Assembly (NCBI GenBank): GCA_013141455.1
Contig: JABFQW010000035.1
Span: forward strand, 1-64,000
DNA length: 64,000 nt
Origin: Bacteroidales bacterium
Lineage (GTDB): Bacteria; Bacteroidota; Bacteroidia; Bacteroidales; F082
Reading direction: 5' to 3'
The notes beneath the pieces were generated by a model. It was given only the letters and a program-made list of their open reading frames with translations. It was not told the DNA's origin and ran no database searches. A program made the position numbers and the translations under genes. Positions 1-6,836 of the stretch are shown piece by piece (the stretch's first letter is position 1; every line of letters begins with the position of its first letter).

Positions 1-999
1 GTTCGATTGGTCAACTGTCAGCCAGGTAAGGAATTGTTGTTTCCCCGGCGGATCGTCGTTCACACGAACCGGAACCGTCCAGGTTTCACCACCATCGGTC
101 GATTTCACTAACCATACATCGGTGTCATTCTCTCCGTTTATCTGATCGGTATAGTTTATATAAATTGTACCGCGATTGGGGCCGTTGCTCAAATCGCAAA
201 CCGTTACAGGTAGTCCGTTTGAACGATAAATGCCCGGTATCGCCATATCCCAGCCACCGCCCTGTTCGCAAACAAAAGTTTCATTTTCGAGCCAGGTTTC
301 GCCGGCATCGAATGACTTATTGAATACAATCCCGTCCGGTCCCGACCAGGCTACATAGATTTCACCATTTGGACCAACTGCGGGCACGGCACCTTCAACG
401 GTATTATCGCTATCAACGCAATCGCCAGGTTGGTGGTTGATTTGTTTTGCCGGGCTCCAGCTGATACCTTCATCGGTCGATTTGCTGAACATGATATTAC
501 TCTGGCAAAACTTATCGGGACTGCCATACGAATCAAATTGCGTCCAGGTAACATAAATTGCATTCGTGTTTTGGTCAACAATGGCCCAATGCTTGTCCTG
601 CGCCTTGTTACCGTTTAGTCCCATATAACTGCCATCGTTCCAGCTTCCCGTTAGTTTATTGTATTTCTGACAAACAATACGGTCGATCCAGTTACCGGCT
701 GGTGGATTGGAAAGGTGGAAAAAATAGAAGTTGCCGGTTGTATCTGTGATAATCATCGGATCGCCCAAAACACCATAGGAAGGTGATTGCAACTGCCCAA
801 CCAACCAGGAATAACCACCGTCTTCGGAGTAGAAATAATTATCGATATTGGTACCACCCATCACCTCCAACGGATTTTTCGGATTGATGTAAATGCTTGG
901 TTCGTTCATATTACCAATCTCTCCGATTCTGACATTTTGATATTGAGCTTGTAAATTGCTAAAAATCAATAAGCTAAAAATGTATAAAATGTTTTTCAT
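1..999 (-). CDS. Secreted BNR/Asp-box repeat (sialidase-like propeller) protein, partial
   Basis: An open frame runs leftward from an ATG at 999 to the window edge without a stop (333 codons), so the C-terminus is missing. It opens with a signal peptide (MKNILYIFSLLIFSNLQAQ). At least four Asp-box motifs of the S-x-D-x-G-x-x-W type follow (YSEDGGYSW, KSTDEGISW, KSFDAGETW, KSTDGGETW). These are typical of BNR propellers in sialidases and many exported Bacteroidota proteins. No sialidase catalytic residues (Arg triad, Tyr/Glu pair) can be assigned, so enzymatic activity is not claimed. A T9SS sorting domain may lie beyond the edge. It starts 40 bp downstream of the symporter gene on the same strand and may be read through from it. 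Confidence 0.85.
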   Translation of the reverse strand, partial: MKNILYIFSLLIFSNLQAQYQNVRIGEIGNMNEPSIYINPKNPLEVMGGTNIDNYFYSEDGGYSWLVGQLQSPSYGVLGDPMIITDTTGNFYFFHLSNPPAGNWIDRIVCQKYNKLTGSWNDGSYMGLNGNKAQDKHWAIVDQNTNAIYVTWTQFDSYGSPDKFCQSNIMFSKSTDEGISWSPAKQINHQPGDCVDSDNTVEGAVPAVGPNGEIYVAWSGPDGIVFNKSFDAGETWLENETFVCEQGGGWDMAIPGIYRSNGLPVTVCDLSNGPNRGTIYINYTDQINGENDTDVWLVKSTDGGETWTVPVRVNDDPPGKQQFLTWLTVDQSN

Positions 1000-1039
1000 A
1001 GTATAATATTTACGAAAAAATCACTGCTTTTTTCATTAG

Positions 1040-2332
1040 TCAAATCTCAGTGTTTATTATTACTCTCCTGTCTTCCGACTTCTGCACAACACAAGCCACT
1101 ACTGCATCTCCCGTAATATTTACCACGGTTCGCATCATGTCGAGCGGGCGGTCAACGGCAAAGATAAGTGCAATTCCTTCGAGTGGGACGCCTACCGATT
1201 GCAAAACGATTACCAGCATAATCATACCGGCTCCAGGAACGGCTGCCGACCCAATTGAGGCCAATGTGGCGGTCAAAATAATGGTTAGTTGTGCAGTAAA
1301 TCCGAGATCGATACCATATATCTGTGCCAGAAAAATGGTGGCAACAGCCTGATACAGGCTTGTTCCATCCATATTAACCGTTGCCCCCAATGGCAAAACA
1401 AAACTGGCGATTTCTTTTTTAATACCCAGATTTTCTTCGCAGCATTGCATGGTCATAGGTAAGGTAGCCGCACTCGAACTGGTTGAGAATGCCAGAAACT
1501 GCGCTGGTGACATCCCTTTCAAAAATTGCCTGAATTTTACAGATGTAAAAAAACTAATAATCAGAGGATAAAATACAAATACTACAAAAACCAATCCAAT
1601 GATTACAGTAAGCGCGTACATACCCAACGAACTGAAAAGGCTCACGGTTTCTTTCAGACTGTTACCAGCCACTTCAACGGTTACGGAGGCGATCAGGCAG
1701 AATGCGCCAACAGGCGCAGTAAGCATCACGATATGAATCATTTGCATGACAATATCGTTCAGCTGATCGAACAGTTTTTTTACTGATCGTGTCTTTTCAT
1801 CGGGAAGCATCACAAGGGCAATTCCGAATAGAATGGCGAAGAATATCACCTGTAACATGGCCGTGTTTTCGGTCATGGCTTTAAAGATATTCTCAGGAAC
1901 CAGATCGACCACAAACTGCAACGGTCCCTGGGTCGTTTCCATAGCACCATTACTTATTTTATCGGCATATTTCTGCTGAAACTCGAGAGATTTCTCCGGC
2001 GAAAGCAGTTTGCCCGGATTGGTAATATTTACGATGATTAGCCCGATGCTGATGGCCGTCATGGTGGTAATCAGATATAAACCAAGCGTTTTAAAACCAA
2101 TGCGCGAAAGCTTTGAAACATCATTCAGATTAGAAACACCGCTTACTAATGAGACAAGGATCAAAGGAATGGCAATGAGCTTTAGCAAATTAATAAATAC
2201 TGTTCCCCAGGGTTTTATCCAGAACAAAGTGAATTGGTGCCAACCAAGCCATACGGCAAGGATACCAAATAAAATACCAAGCAACATTCCGATTAAAATC
2301 CACCAATGCTGTGCAATTTTTTTTAAAACCAT
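1040..2332 (-). CDS. Dicarboxylate/amino acid:cation symporter (DAACS), probably glutamate/aspartate type
   Basis: A 430-aa polytopic membrane protein of the GltP/GltT/DctA family, which imports acidic amino acids or C4-dicarboxylates with Na+ or H+. The serine-rich hairpin (STSSSAATLP), the NMDGT cation motif and the last helix motif DMMRTVVNITGDA are all present. The arginine in that last motif aligns with R397 of the archaeal aspartate transporter GltPh and favours aspartate/glutamate over succinate; this is inference from known family members. I chose the ATG at 2332 because a purine-rich AAGGGGG stretch lies just upstream. An in-frame upstream ATG at 2353 would add seven residues. An exact TAnnTTTG box at 2355-2362 sits 22 bp before the chosen start and would make the longer form unlikely. 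Divergent from the phosphofructokinase gene. Confidence 0.92.
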   Translation of the reverse strand: MVLKKIAQHWWILIGMLLGILFGILAVWLGWHQFTLFWIKPWGTVFINLLKLIAIPLILVSLVSGVSNLNDVSKLSRIGFKTLGLYLITTMTAISIGLIIVNITNPGKLLSPEKSLEFQQKYADKISNGAMETTQGPLQFVVDLVPENIFKAMTENTAMLQVIFFAILFGIALVMLPDEKTRSVKKLFDQLNDIVMQMIHIVMLTAPVGAFCLIASVTVEVAGNSLKETVSLFSSLGMYALTVIIGLVFVVFVFYPLIISFFTSVKFRQFLKGMSPAQFLAFSTSSSAATLPMTMQCCEENLGIKKEIASFVLPLGATVNMDGTSLYQAVATIFLAQIYGIDLGFTAQLTIILTATLASIGSAAVPGAGMIMLVIVLQSVGVPLEGIALIFAVDRPLDMMRTVVNITGDAVVACVVQKSEDRRVIINTEI

Positions 2333-2354
2333 AAGTAATCCCCCTTTATGCACA

Positions 2355-2362
2355 CAAACTTA
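2355..2362 (-). promoter_or_regulatory. Candidate -7 box TAAGTTTG for the symporter gene
   Basis: Exact match to the Bacteroidota -7 consensus TAnnTTTG, 22 bp upstream of the ATG at 2332. It overlaps a perfect palindrome AACTTA-caa-TAAGTT (2357-2371), which could be a regulator site. No clear -33 TTG is visible. Confidence 0.45.
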
Positions 2363-2431
2363 CAATAAGTTACTATCTGATGGCGGTTATTGATGATTAA
2401 AATCGCTTATTTTGCAGTCAAATTAAGAGCG

Positions 2432-3460
2432 ATGGCAAAACAGAAGAGAATAGGGATACTTACGGCAGGTGGCGATTGTCCGGGAATCAATGCCGCCATC
2501 CGGGGTGTTGGCAAAACGGCGATCTCACAATACGGCATGGAGGTTTTCGGGATCGCCTCCGGATTTTCGGGATTGATAAACAACGAATTCGTTGCCCTGA
2601 CAGAGTCAAACTTATCCGGAATCCTGACGCTTGGTGGTACGATCTTAGGCACATCACGTGAGAAACCTTTCAAGAAAAACAGTGATCAGGGAAGCGATAA
2701 GCCCGAATTGATCAGGAAGAATTACAAGGATATGAAACTCGATTGTGTGGTTTGCATTGGCGGCAATGGCACACAAAAAACCGCCAGTATGCTGTCGGAT
2801 ATCGGCTTGAATATTGTCGGGATTCCTAAAACCATCGACAACGATGTGTGGGGAACCGATTTCACTTTTGGTTTCGATTCGGCCGTGAATATTGCTACGG
2901 AGGCCATCGACCGGCTGCACACGACCGCCAATTCGCACCAGCGCATCATGGTGATCGAGGTGATGGGGCACACCGCAGGTTGGTTAACGCTTTATGCCGG
3001 CATGGCGGGCGGCGGCGATGTTATCCTGATTCCTGAGTTGAAATACGATCTGAAAGACATGAACCGTTATCTGCAGGCACGTTACAATCGCAAGAAACCG
3101 TATTCGATTGTTGTGGTGGCTGAGGGTATCGAGTTCCCAAAAGAATTTCGTTCGGCAGCCGATTTCATTGCCTACAGTATCGAAAGTGAGACGAAGATTG
3201 AAACGCGTAAAACGATTCTCGGCTATGTGCAGCGGGGCGGCAGCCCTTCGCCTATGGACAGGATTCTGGCCACACGTTTCGGATCAAGGGCAGCCCAGCT
3301 CATCGCCAACGAAGACTACGGTAAAATGGTAGCTATCAAGGAAGGACATACAGTGAGTATTCCGTTGAAGGAAGTGAGTGGCAAGCTGAATCTCGTTCCG
3401 GCAAATTTGGGATTGATAGAGAAAGCAAGAGCACTGGATATTTTTATGGGAGGAAATTAA
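2432..3460 (+). CDS. pfkA: 6-phosphofructokinase, mixed-signature (group III-like)
   Basis: 342 aa from ATG 2432 (MAKQKRIGILTAGGDCPG). A TTG-initiated extension to 2390 lacks family similarity and is rejected. It phosphorylates fructose 6-phosphate in glycolysis. The N-terminal GGDCPG phosphate loop and the sugar-phosphate motif PKTIDND (residues 132-138, catalytic D136) are clear. The two residues that normally separate ATP- from PPi-dependent enzymes disagree. G113 in GGNGT is ATP-like (PPi enzymes carry Asp). K133 in PKTIDND is the PPi-type residue (classical ATP enzymes have Gly). That combination is known from group III enzymes such as the Streptomyces ATP-PFK. The phosphoryl donor therefore cannot be fixed from sequence; ATP is somewhat favoured. 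Confidence 0.93.
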   Translation: MAKQKRIGILTAGGDCPGINAAIRGVGKTAISQYGMEVFGIASGFSGLINNEFVALTESNLSGILTLGGTILGTSREKPFKKNSDQGSDKPELIRKNYKDMKLDCVVCIGGNGTQKTASMLSDIGLNIVGIPKTIDNDVWGTDFTFGFDSAVNIATEAIDRLHTTANSHQRIMVIEVMGHTAGWLTLYAGMAGGGDVILIPELKYDLKDMNRYLQARYNRKKPYSIVVVAEGIEFPKEFRSAADFIAYSIESETKIETRKTILGYVQRGGSPSPMDRILATRFGSRAAQLIANEDYGKMVAIKEGHTVSIPLKEVSGKLNLVPANLGLIEKARALDIFMGGN

Positions 3461-3540
3461 AGTATACATATTTCGCATTTGTAATATATGAAACTATATA
3501 TTTGAATCATAGCGATATAAAAATAATATTTAGTCTTTTG

Positions 3541-3631
3541 CATCGCTTTGTGTCTTCTTAGTGCCTTTTGTGGTATAGCTAAAACTGTTGCACAAAGTGT
3601 CACAAAGAAGGCACAGAGGTTCACAAAGCAA
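3541..3631. repeat. Imperfect intergenic inverted repeat (CTTTGTG type) in the 3461-3828 gap
   Basis: The 368-bp gap between phosphofructokinase and the next gene has no credible ORF. It holds an imperfect palindrome: gctttgtg (3545-3552) pairs with cacaaagc (3622-3629), and gtgccttttgtg (3561-3572) pairs imperfectly with cacaaagaaggcac (3601-3614). The rest of the gap is AT-rich with nothing recognisable. Confidence 0.55.
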
Positions 3632-3828
3632 TTTGAAAATCAAATATTGATTTGTAACATATTATTTATCAGTACATTTGAATTTCTTATATAAGTTTAA
3701 TTAATTGTATTTGAACTATTTAGCACTTAAGTCGAAACATAATTAAAGTAAACTTTACTTCGACAGGATCATTGTGAAAAGTTAGGTAATATTATAGCAT
3801 ACAAAAATTGTATTAAGAAAAAATAAAG

Positions 3829-4245
3829 ATGTCAGTTGTTTGGATTTCAGGATTGTTGTTGTCAGGAAGCATGTTGGCTCTTGCCATCATTTCATGGATT
3901 GTATTGCTTCTCGGTAGATTCCGTACATGGTTCATCATGCCGGCAACTGATAAAGAGGAACGGATAAAAGGTAGAAAATGGTTTATTTTGCAGTCGTTTG
4001 CTTTGATGGCCGGCAGTTTCATCATACTTGTCCGTACCTGGCAGAAAAGTGAGGCCTATTCGGATAACGTTAGCGAGAATATGATTTATCTGATAGCCGG
4101 ATTATTGTTGTTCAGGGCGGTTGGTGAGTTTAAGGTGATGGGCTTGTTTCGATCGGAAGATCATGGCGATTTCACCCAAATCGATAAAAAACTTCTCGTG
4201 CCATTGGCTATTATCCTGTTTCTATTGTGTTTGCCGCTGATTTGA
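3829..4245 (+). CDS. Small integral membrane protein, DUF3995-like
   Basis: 138 aa with four hydrophobic segments (about residues 5-28, 50-67, 83-98 and 122-138). The stretch FRAVGEFKVMGLFR followed by a D-x-x-L-x-x-P-L-type motif (IDKKLLVPLAIIL) resembles DUF3995 proteins, a family of unknown function with a conserved R-A-x-G-[DE]-F core. No enzymatic residues can be named. The gene ends 5 bp from the convergent toxin gene. Upstream DNA shows no convincing promoter box. The family assignment is from memory of the motif and is moderately certain; the coding status is secure from length, start context and membrane pattern. Confidence 0.75.
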   Translation: MSVVWISGLLLSGSMLALAIISWIVLLLGRFRTWFIMPATDKEERIKGRKWFILQSFALMAGSFIILVRTWQKSEAYSDNVSENMIYLIAGLLLFRAVGEFKVMGLFRSEDHGDFTQIDKKLLVPLAIILFLLCLPLI

Positions 4246-4250
4246 AGGCA

Positions 4251-4598
4251 TTAATCCATATCAAGTATTACAAGGATGTTATCTTTTACTTTTTGAATAA
4301 ATTGTGTTGGTAGGTCCCCGATTTTTTTAAGTAATCGTTTGTTGTCAATGGCGCGGATCTGATCTATCATAATGTCACAATCCTCGTGCATATTTGCCAT
4401 ACCTTTTTTAAGATGAACCCTTAAAATATCTGATTCATTCTCGACATTTGTTGTTATTGGACAAACGATGGTAGATAGATGAGGGATCTTGTTTAAAAGA
4501 TTCGTCTGAATAACAATAACCGGTCGTGTTTTACCGGGCTCTGTTCCGAGCTGTGGATTTAAATCTGCAATCCAGATTTCGAATTGTTTAATCTGCAT
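4251..4598 (-). CDS. MazF/PemK-family toxin (endoribonuclease)
   Basis: 115 aa from ATG 4598 (MQIKQFEIWIADLNPQLG). Members of this family are ribosome-independent mRNA interferases. The N-terminal G-x-E-x-x-K-x-R-P-V-x-V-I motif (TEPGKTRPVIVI), the central P-I-T-T-N strand and the D-Q-I-R motif (MIDQIRAID) match MazF/PemK. The catalytic pair would be the Arg of KTRPV and a Thr of the PITTN segment, by family analogy. The start overlaps the last 11 bases of the antitoxin gene, a typical coupled arrangement. A longer reading from 4613 would begin inside the antitoxin gene and is less likely. The organism's target site cannot be read from sequence. Confidence 0.9.
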   Translation of the reverse strand: MQIKQFEIWIADLNPQLGTEPGKTRPVIVIQTNLLNKIPHLSTIVCPITTNVENESDILRVHLKKGMANMHEDCDIMIDQIRAIDNKRLLKKIGDLPTQFIQKVKDNILVILDMD

Positions 4599-4818
4599 AA
4601 TCAATCCTTTCAAATTCGTTCAGCACGGCTAACGAATCATTTTTAACCAACTCCGACTCTATTTGAAGTTTCTTCTCAAGAATTAATCGTTTCTGAACCC
4701 GGTTGTAGTATTCAATCGCATCGTTAATATAGCGATTTCTGGTTTTTTTTATGCTTGACAGGATTTTTTCCGTTTCTCCAAAGATCGAATCATCTATTTT
4801 TAATGAGACTGTTTTCAT
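4588..4818 (-). CDS. Ribbon-helix-helix-type antitoxin of the MazF-like toxin
   Basis: 76 aa. The N-terminus (MKTVSLKIDDSIFGETEKIL) has the alternating beta-strand then helix pattern of ribbon-helix-helix DNA-binding antitoxins. A long charged helix to the C-terminus probably wraps the toxin. It precedes the toxin gene and overlaps it by 11 bases, the usual antitoxin-first order. Such antitoxins repress their own promoter. Direct and inverted copies of TGATATAC lie immediately upstream (4824-4852), around an exact TAnnTTTG box, which fits autoregulation. Assignment rests on context plus secondary-structure pattern, as the primary sequence is not strongly diagnostic. Confidence 0.85.
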   Translation of the reverse strand: MKTVSLKIDDSIFGETEKILSSIKKTRNRYINDAIEYYNRVQKRLILEKKLQIESELVKNDSLAVLNEFERIDYAD

Positions 4819-4823
4819 TTTTT

Positions 4824-4852
4824 TGATATTTGTATATCACAAAAGTATATCA
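4824..4852 (-). promoter_or_regulatory. Candidate operator/promoter of the toxin-antitoxin pair
   Basis: On the minus strand TGATATAC occurs twice with a 13-bp period (plus-strand 4845-4852 and 4832-4839). The second copy is also the arm of a palindrome with TGATAT (4824-4829). The box TACTTTTG (4840-4847) matches TAnnTTTG and is interleaved with the repeats, 22 bp before the antitoxin ATG. A bound ribbon-helix-helix antitoxin here would block the promoter. Confidence 0.55.
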
Positions 4853-4939
4853 TTTTGGTATGTATAATGAAAAAACTACAATTTTATTAGTAATCAAGAC
4901 CATTTATTTTTTCGGTGATCAAATATAACTTTCCCAAAA

Positions 4940-6388
4940 TCAGAGGGTTTGTCTGTTGATTCGTTTCCAGATAAAAAACACAGGAACGCCCATCAACACA
5001 ATTACTAAACCCGGCCAGGTGTAATTTGGTTTGTAATAAAGCAGGTCGAGCATAATCAAGGTAGCGACAATGATATACAAAGCTGGTATTACAGGATAGC
5101 CGAATGCTTTGTAGGGCCTATCGGCATCGGGGCGTTTTTTGCGCAATACGAAAATACCGGCGATAGTCAGTACATAGAAAATGAGTACGGCAAAGATCAC
5201 ATAATCGAGCAGTTCGCTGTAAGTGCCCGATAAACAAAGTAATCCGGCCCAAACTCCCTGAAAAATCAAGCCCATAGCCGGCACGCCATTTCTATTGAGT
5301 GAACCGGCTTTTTTAAAGAATAAATTGTCCTGTGCCATGGCGTAATAAACCCGGGCGCCTGATAATATCAATCCGTTGTTGCAACCAAAAGTGGAGATCA
5401 TGATAAAAATTGCCATGATAATGGCAGCGCCTTCGCCAAGGAAACTAACGATAGTGGCGGTTCCAAGCCTGTCGTTGGTTGCAAACTGAATGCCTTTCTC
5501 AAAAACAGAAATGCCTTCTGGATTTCCGCGTAATGGTAAAACCTGAATATAAACCAAGTTGGCTAAAATAAACAAAACGGTTACAATGCTTGTCCCCAGA
5601 AACAGGCTTAGCGGGATGTTTCGTTTGGGATTAATTACCTCACCGGCTGTAAAAGTGATGTTATTCCAGGCATCGGACGAAAAAAGAGAGCCAACCATGG
5701 CCGTGCCAATGGCGGCAATCAGGGCGAAACCGGCTAAGGATGTTGTCACACCTTCAGTCGTTTGTGCCGCATCCCAAAAAATACTGCTGTTTATTTTTAT
5801 CGCCTCCTGATTTCTGGCAATGAATAATCCAATCAGGATAAAACCAATGAGAACGATTGTTTTAGTTATTGTGAAAGAATTCTGTACCAATTTTCCTAAC
5901 CGGATGCCGCGTGTGTTAATCCATGTAAGAAAAAAAATGGAAAATACGGCGAATAGCTGTGTCGTGTTGATTTTGATGATGCCGGCATCAAACAATACAT
6001 TTTGTTCGGAAAACCAGGGGACCAACACACTTGTAAATTTTGCAAATGCCATGGCAACCGCAGCTATCGTTCCTGTTTGGATGACAAGAAAAAGCGTCCA
6101 GCCATACAGAAAACCCGAAAGCGGGTTATAGGCTTCACGCAGATAAACATATTGGCCACCGGCTTTGGGCATCATGGCGGCCAGTTCGCCATAGCTGAGC
6201 GCGGCGAAAATCGTCAATACACCAGTTATGAGCCAGGCTATCATAAGCCAACCGGGCGACCCGAGTGTACGCGCCATATCCGATCCCACAATAAATACCC
6301 CGGAGCCAATCATAGAGCCGATCACGATTGCCGTTGAATCGAATAAAGTAAGACTCTTTTTGAATTCTGTTTTTGTTTCAGGGTTCAT
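4940..6388 (-). CDS. APC-superfamily amino acid permease
   Basis: 482 aa, about 12 membrane helices. The N-terminus carries the family's helix 1 motif IGSMIGSGVFIVG, where the broken helix binds the substrate backbone. The rest has the APC pattern with a soluble loop RKKRPDADRPYKAFGYPVIPALYI before the last helices, as in LAT/YjeH/YfnA-like transporters. Substrate is not predictable; related proteins move neutral or basic amino acids or polyamines by symport or exchange. The ATG at 6388 is the only plausible start. A near-consensus box TATATTTC lies at 6429-6436. It is followed at some distance by the convergent toxin-antitoxin and DUF3995-like genes. Confidence 0.88.
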   Translation of the reverse strand: MNPETKTEFKKSLTLFDSTAIVIGSMIGSGVFIVGSDMARTLGSPGWLMIAWLITGVLTIFAALSYGELAAMMPKAGGQYVYLREAYNPLSGFLYGWTLFLVIQTGTIAAVAMAFAKFTSVLVPWFSEQNVLFDAGIIKINTTQLFAVFSIFFLTWINTRGIRLGKLVQNSFTITKTIVLIGFILIGLFIARNQEAIKINSSIFWDAAQTTEGVTTSLAGFALIAAIGTAMVGSLFSSDAWNNITFTAGEVINPKRNIPLSLFLGTSIVTVLFILANLVYIQVLPLRGNPEGISVFEKGIQFATNDRLGTATIVSFLGEGAAIIMAIFIMISTFGCNNGLILSGARVYYAMAQDNLFFKKAGSLNRNGVPAMGLIFQGVWAGLLCLSGTYSELLDYVIFAVLIFYVLTIAGIFVLRKKRPDADRPYKAFGYPVIPALYIIVATLIMLDLLYYKPNYTWPGLVIVLMGVPVFFIWKRINRQTL

Positions 6389-6550
6389 ACCTTACAGTTT
6401 TTGGATTGATAGCCGTGTAAAAAAAGTTGAAATATACATTTTTTCTTTTATGTCATTCACGATAGGACATCGATCGGTTTAATATTATTGTGATGCGCCA
6501 GGAGTAAGTATAGATCAATTAAATTTTGTTGAACCAGAATACAGTTACTT

Positions 6551-6750
6551 TTAAGCATCCAAAACCTTATTTTCTTTTCCATTTAAACCTAAGTAGCAAT
6601 GTGTCAAAGTATCCAATCAAACCTTATTACCTTATTTTGATTCAAGATTTCTTAGTGACGGCAGTAGTTTTATGGTTAATAAGGTCAAGGAATTGTTTTC
6701 TCTTTTCTACTAAGGTTTCTTGAAATGATAAGGTTTTAAATTAGGCAACT
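6551..6750. repeat. Long imperfect palindrome in the 6389-6836 gap
   Basis: The 448-bp gap between permease and helicase genes holds no credible gene. Three arm pairs are nested around a centre near 6650: aaaaccttat (6561-6570) with ataaggtttt (6728-6737), perfect; aaacctaagtag (6585-6596) with ctactaaggttt (6707-6718), 11 of 12; accttatt (6621-6628) with aataaggt (6678-6685), perfect. This would fold as a long interrupted hairpin and looks MITE-like. No transposase or target duplication was recognised. Confidence 0.5.
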
Positions 6751-6836
6751 TAAATCATAAATATCACAAAACCAAGAACTTTTCCAGCACATCAAAATAA
6801 AAAATTGACCCCAAATTGCCTATATGAAATGCCGTA

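Noticed and set aside
1-999. Functional sialidase
   Set aside because: Asp-boxes are present but the catalytic Arg/Tyr/Glu set cannot be placed in the visible part.
2390-2431. TTG-initiated extension of phosphofructokinase
   Set aside because: Fourteen residues with no similarity to the family; the ATG at 2432 gives the standard amino end.
6526-6723. Open frame of 65 codons in the permease-helicase gap
   Set aside because: Low-complexity AT-rich sequence that falls inside the long palindrome; no start context and no family resemblance.
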